Assembly: GCA_012862575.1 (NCBI GenBank)
Contig: BLSF01000048.1
Coordinates: forward strand, 253,797-317,796
DNA: 64,000 nt
Origin: Parietichytrium sp. I65-24A
Lineage: Eukaryota > Sar > Bigyra > Thraustochytrida > Thraustochytriidae
Direction of reading: 5' to 3'
Positions 59,696 to 64,000 of the stretch are shown in pieces. The translations under genes and the position numbers were made by a program. The notes below the pieces were generated by a model. It was not told where the DNA came from. It did no database searches and was given only the letters and a program-made list of their open reading frames with translations. The first letter of the stretch is position 1; every line of letters starts with the position of its first letter.

Positions 59696-60385
59696 ATGCT
59701 TCGAAGATTGAGCGAGTCGCTGAAGCGCAACTCGAAGGGGTTGAGCAGTGCGCCACTGCCGCCCAAGCCGCCAACGGCAAACCCTGCGATCACCAAGTCG
59801 GAGCCGGGGACCACAGACGGGTTCAGGTGGATTAGGCTGCGCAAGCTTTGGTACAAGGACGAGGCTGGCGTGGAGAGGCAGTGGGAGGCCGCAGAGAGGA
59901 CAACACGGAAAGGCACCACCGATGCGGTGTTCATCTTTGCAACCTTAGAGAAGCGCGGGGCGGAGCCTGTGGTGCTCTTGATTTCGCAATACCGCCCCCC
60001 GGTGGACGCATACGTCGTTGAATTCCCGGCGGGGTTGATTGACGAAGGAGAGACTCCAGAGCACGCGGCACTGCGAGAGCTCAAGGAAGAGACCGGGTAT
60101 GAGGGAGTCGCTGTCGCGGTGTCCCCCATTATTGTCGCGGATCCTGGAATGACGAACGCCAACCTGTGCTTTGTTCACGTCAAGGTCGACCTGGATAAGC
60201 CAGAGAACAAGAACCCTATCTCCAAACTGGAGGATGGGGAACATATCACCTCACATATCGTTCCTAAGAGCAAACTTTTTGAAACGTGCAAGAATGCGGC
60301 CAAGGCGCTCAACTTGGAGCACCGTCCAAACGTAATTGTTGATAGCCGTGTGTTTTGCGTTGCTCTTGGCCTCGCCACTAAGTAG
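59696..60385 (+). CDS. NUDT5-like Nudix hydrolase (ADP-sugar pyrophosphatase type), intronless copy
   Basis: A 229-residue predicted cytosolic enzyme that would cleave ADP-ribose or related nucleoside diphosphate sugars to AMP and a sugar phosphate. The Nudix box GLIDEGETPEHAALRELKEE followed by TGY fits G-x5-E-x7-REUxEExGU completely. Upstream, LLISQYRPPVDAYVVEFPAG, and downstream SPIIVADPGMTNANLCFVHV, are typical of the NUDT5/ADPRase subgroup. The first 40 residues are basic and Ser/Pro-rich and may be a disordered extension or targeting peptide. It is a tail-to-tail paralogue of the minus-strand gene at 60642-61402, with 256 bp between stops. Confidence 0.88.
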   Translation: MLRRLSESLKRNSKGLSSAPLPPKPPTANPAITKSEPGTTDGFRWIRLRKLWYKDEAGVERQWEAAERTTRKGTTDAVFIFATLEKRGAEPVVLLISQYRPPVDAYVVEFPAGLIDEGETPEHAALRELKEETGYEGVAVAVSPIIVADPGMTNANLCFVHVKVDLDKPENKNPISKLEDGEHITSHIVPKSKLFETCKNAAKALNLEHRPNVIVDSRVFCVALGLATK

Positions 60386-60641
60386 GAGAATGCAACGTCA
60401 GATGTTCTCCAATTATATGTTATTACAGGTCTCACTCATAAATGTTTTAAAAATTGAAAGTGTCCTAAAATCCTTCTTTCACTTTTGGACAATCGTAAAC
60501 TGAGTGTAGCACAAGTGAGTTGAATTGTAATTTTATTTTAATAGGGAAAGGAGTGACTCGAAAAAGGAAAGGGTACGTACCCCATCATCGTCCACATCCA
60601 CATCTACATGCTCGTGTTTATAGCCGGCGATGACCCTCGGG
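60386..60641. other. Shared 3' region between convergent Nudix genes
   Basis: 256 bp of AT-rich sequence between the two stops. It presumably contains both polyadenylation regions. No other feature is seen. Confidence 0.6.
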
Positions 60642-61402
60642 TTACTTGGATTCACCTCCAAAAAGGATGAGTCCGAGCGCGAAGGCGTAGAGGAGGCCAC
60701 TCACAACAACTTTTTTCCCCTCATCCAACTCGTCAACAATCATGCCGTCAATCTCTTCAGGGTTCTTGAGCATGTGCACAAATTTGCTTTTAGGTACAAG
60801 GTGCGATCGGATGTTCTCATCTTTGTCCAAATACTTTATTGGACGTTGATTCAGCTCTTTGTCCAGGTCGATGTCGACCATGACGAACTTGAGATTTGCA
60901 TTAGACATTCCGGGGTCAACGAATAAGACCGGAGACACGGATCGAACCTCTCCAAAGTACCCCGTCTCCTCTCGGAGCTCTCGGAGTGCTGCGATTTCTG
61001 CCGTCTCGCCTTCGTCCACCAGGCCGGCAGGAAATTCGACGCAATAAGCTGCATGTCAACACCATTTGTGAGCTGTGTCTTCGGCTAATCTTTCCTCAAA
61101 GTCTTGTTGCATGCCAAGCCAAGGCGTCACTTACCTTCCGTGGGGGGTCTGAACTGCGACACCAGCAAAATTTCGGGCTCCTTTCCCTCCTTGATCATGT
61201 TTGCCACAATAAACACAGCATCCACGTCACTCTTGCGAGTTGTCCTCATCGCTGCCTCCCATGGTTTGTGATCGCCAAACTCATCTTCGTACCGTATTGC
61301 CTTGAGCGTGATCCATCGGAACGTCTCTGTCTCCAAGATATCTTGGCTCAAGATCTTGGCTTGCTGTGTGTGCTTCCTCTCTGCTCCGTCGCTTTCCGCC
61401 AT
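60642..61402 (-). CDS. NUDT5-like Nudix hydrolase, intron-containing copy
   Basis: Two exons (61402-61135 and 61048-60642) encode 224 residues. The join PPTE-A-YCVEFPAGLVDEGE restores the same strand order as in the plus-strand paralogue. The complete Nudix box is GLVDEGETAEIAALRELREE then TGY. Shared paralogue motifs include SPVLFVDPGMSNANLKFVMV and HLVPKSKF. Predicted substrate class: ADP-ribose and related nucleoside diphosphate sugars. The N-terminus is shorter than in the paralogue and lacks the basic extension; the C-terminus ends in a hydrophobic Leu/Ala-rich segment. Without splicing, exon 1 stops at 61127 before the Nudix box. Confidence 0.86.
61049..61134 (-). other. Spliceosomal intron just upstream of the Nudix box
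   Basis: An 86-bp intron, phase 1, on the minus strand. The donor is G|GTAAGT and the acceptor ACATGCAG|CT. The paralogous plus-strand gene has no intron at this position. Confidence 0.88.
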
Positions 61403-64000
61403 CTCTGCTCTCTCTTCCGACGGCCTCCTAGCCCAAAGCTGTTCCCCACTTGCGTTGCCGCGGCTGCTCGCTCAGCTCAGAACTCGAAAACTACTGCAAC
61501 CACTGTCCGCGCCCGCACCTGAAACGCCCGCGTACGATTCATACGTGTACTACCTTTACGACTCACAGTGACAAGGATCCGAGATGATCCGAGGCTCGTC
61601 TTCTACGAAAGCGTCTAACCTGTCTAACTTGCAAGTTATCACTTTTTTGCTATAGTCAGACTTCTCAGACACACACAGTTGTGGCAACACGAAACGTTGA
61701 CGAGGCGTAGTGTGAGCTCCACAAGCATCACGCTAGTCGTGGAGTACCACGGTAGCTGGACCTACCTTCGCAATGAACAATCGATTGATTGATTGATTGA
61801 TTGATTGATCTGTGAACACGTTCACACACAATTCACAATTTTTCTTTCTTTTGCAGATTTCAATCAAAAGGCATGTAAAGCACGTGTATTGTGTCCATTT
61901 GGTCATTCATTTACGTTTGTTTTTCTTCTCTTGCTCATTCTATCTGTTCTAACCCAACGTAGCAAAGTTTTTTTCTGTTACCAAGTTTGCGCTCTGACCT
62001 TCATTCACAGTCATTCCATTGACAGTGAGTTGCTTGCTTCGTCCAGCTCGTTCGGCTGCTCAAGCACGAAGTACGTACTGAGTACAGCGGCGCGGAGTGT
62101 TTTATTCTCTTTGCAAACTTTTGGCACCGCTGCCCTCAGCACTGAGTAGGCGCTCGGTCTCGCTCTTCAAGCTCTTGTGTGCGGAGGAATAGCCACGCCG
62201 TCATGCACGAAAGAAAGGCGCCATAAGACTAGCCTGCCAACACGAACGGGCACTAGGTTGTCCATGGGGCGTACAGCAAAACTGCGGCTCGTCCGTTTAG
62301 AGCCAGCCTTGCAAAGGGATTTTGGACGGAAGAGCTGCTTCTTTCCCAGGGTCGCTTAGCAGCACATTGTACTGGCACTCAGTACCAGTTCTGGTTTCCT
62401 TGTTGCTTGCCATAACACGATCAATCTCGCGGGTTTCAGCTCTCCTCGCCCTGACGCCCCCGTGCCTTTATCACCCTCGCCCACCTCGGGTCGCAATCCC
62501 TTCCTTCCTTCCTTCCTTCCTCTGCGTCGCGCTTTTGTTTCGTTGTTTTTCAGCATTTCATTTGCTTTGATGGATTGAGCGATTCCAAATATTGCAATCG
62601 TGTCCTCGCATTCTGAACTGTATGTGTACGTGAGTATAAGTGAGTACAGTGCTAGACTCTTTCCCTTCTACCAGGCTGTCTCACCTTTGAGTCTTTTGAG
62701 AGACAAGTCGCCTGGAGCGTTGCACAACTTGAAGCCAGTCGTAGCATCTTTCTGTTCTGACATTCTGACATATTCTGACACTCTGACATTCTGACACTCT
62801 GACAGAGGCGGCTTTGAGTTTGAGGCTATGTTTTGGTGCTGACCTGACCTGACTCTCACTGAAGAAGAGTGTTTTGCACTCTCTCCAACCAAATCCACCC
62901 CACTATGGCACGATGGCACTAAGTATGGCAGGGGCTACAGATGGCTACAGCTGCTCACTGCCTTTCGCCTCCACTGCTCCAAATCTGGTTCTGACTTCGA
63001 AACTAACTCTGAAAAAAGAGATTGGAACCACGTGATTGGAACTAGAGCTAGATAAATCTCAATCCACATTGTAGTGTACCAGTCATTACACACTTGCGCC
63101 AGCTCTATCAACCTATCTATCTATCTATCTCTATCAGAGTAGTACCTCATCCTAATCTAGGTTCAAGGAATACATAGCTAACTATTGGTAGCATGTAGTA
63201 ACGTAGCTAGACTATAGCTGGATCAAATTGCGCTGGAAAAGAGTGTGCGCTGTAATTTGCATGCACCACCATACACAGCCAGGATAGATAAGACATAAGA
63301 CCCAGAAGAGAGAGCAACGGAAGTGCAGATAGAGCGAAGACACAGAGAGAGAAAGAAGGCAAAAAGGAGAAGATGAAGATCAGGTACTGAGCACTAGTGC
63401 ACAACTTACTCTGACTCAAATCGATTCGCGCGAGAGGAGATGAGGAGATGGAACATGTCAGAACGCGCGAGAGAATGCTGTCAACTATGTCGACCCAAGC
63501 AACGCTAAAGATAAAAAGATCGAAGCTTGTTAGCTTATTGCCACAGTCAAGGGAGGCAGAAAAGCTCCTGCGTGCGCGCGCGTGTGTGCAGCTGAGGCGG
63601 AACCTGACTGTGAATCCTGATCAATCAACCGCTCACTCACTCTCAGTCCATCAATCGTCAGTCATCAAACACTAAGTACTTGGTGCACATCTACTGAGCA
63701 CTCTGAGTACACGAAAACAAATTAAAACAAAACGAAACGAAATAACTTTGCCTCCCTCCTTTTCTTCCATTTCTATCCTTTTCTTTCTGCGTCTTGTTGT
63801 GGACCACAGGTGTGCTAGGCGATGGCGTTAAGCGCGGATAGGACGAGATCGAGAGACAGGGAGAGAGAGACAGAGAGAGAGAGCTGTGCAAATATGTGCA
63901 AATGTGAAGGACGTGTTCACAGTGAAAGAGGGATAAGCAAAGCAAAGCAAAGACAGAGAGAGCAACAAAGCAAGAGACAAACACGAAAGCAGACGCACAT
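61403..64000. other. Gene-poor, simple-sequence-rich end of the window
   Basis: No recognisable gene. It contains a TTGA microsatellite (61783-61810), CTTC repeats near 62497-62520, TGACATTCTGACACTC repeats near 62757-62803, TATC repeats near 63113-63132, and a purine-rich GAGA/CAAAG stretch near 63840-63975. Palindromic GTACTGAGTAC (62075-62085) and near matches (62375-62385, 63384-63394), and TGACTGTGAAT motifs (62003-62013 reverse, 63605-63615), lie here. Confidence 0.6.
61783..61810. repeat. TTGA microsatellite
   Basis: About seven TTGA/GATT units in a row, about 380 bp upstream of the intron-containing Nudix gene's start. Confidence 0.95.

Noticed and set aside
1-64000. LTR elements, other virus-like elements or transposons
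   Set aside because: No reverse transcriptase, integrase, capsid, DDE transposase or paired long terminal repeats were recognised. The repeats seen are short tandem or palindromic ones.

Overview
The window looks like nuclear DNA of a unicellular eukaryote, most likely a stramenopile of the labyrinthulomycete/thraustochytrid type. That is an inference. It rests on long, almost intronless genes, only three short GT-AG introns found (86-100 bp), eukaryote-only families (myosin, class C GPCRs, a polycystin channel, EFHC/RIB72) and many unusual domain fusions. The EFHC protein and polycystin-like channel suggest a flagellated stage. I found no rRNA, tRNA, snRNA, CRISPR array, reverse transcriptase, integrase or transposase that I could support.

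Layout. 1-4.2 kb: no recognisable gene. 4.2-7.6 kb (+): class C GPCR with an IPT-like plus Bmp/PnrA ectodomain. 8.7-9.3 kb (+): DUF6314 protein with one intron. 11.1-14.1 kb (+): EFHC/RIB72 flagellar protein with an EF-hand pair nested inside its third DM10 domain. 15.2-21.5 kb (+): a 2089-residue protein joining a complete nicotinamidase, ankyrin repeats, a UBR-type zinc finger, two RyR domains, more ankyrin repeats and a polycystin/TRP-type channel. 21.7-26.3 kb (-): WD40/helical-repeat protein. 27.1-28.1 kb (-): unknown acidic protein. 31.0-33.3 kb (+): UDP-sugar pyrophosphorylase carrying an in-frame 12-bp minisatellite. 33.5-37.6 kb (-): second class C GPCR with a LamG plus cadherin-like ectodomain. 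37.6-43.1 kb: largely empty. 43.1-44.6 kb (+): orphan seven-helix protein. 45.0-47.8 kb (-): GOLD / UMP-CMP kinase / AKR7 aldo-keto reductase fusion with one intron. 49.0-53.9 kb (-): WW-myosin-MyTH4. 57.4-58.6 kb (+): phytochelatin-synthase-like plus GNAT fusion. 59.7-61.4 kb: two NUDT5-like Nudix hydrolases, tail to tail. 61.4-64 kb: simple-sequence-rich DNA.

The most exciting object is the nicotinamidase-channel protein. It is a candidate enzyme-channel ('chanzyme') that would tie NAD+/nicotinamide chemistry to membrane conductance, analogous in logic to TRPM2 (Nudix plus TRP channel) but built from different parts. Two Nudix hydrolases of the ADP-ribose-pyrophosphatase family lie about 40 kb away; whether they share its pathway is unknown. 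Three membrane proteins look like environmental receptors. The other fusions point to unusual metabolite and detoxification wiring. The intergenic DNA also contains two recurrent short motifs, a GTACTGAGTAC palindrome and TGACTGTGAAT, that may be regulatory.
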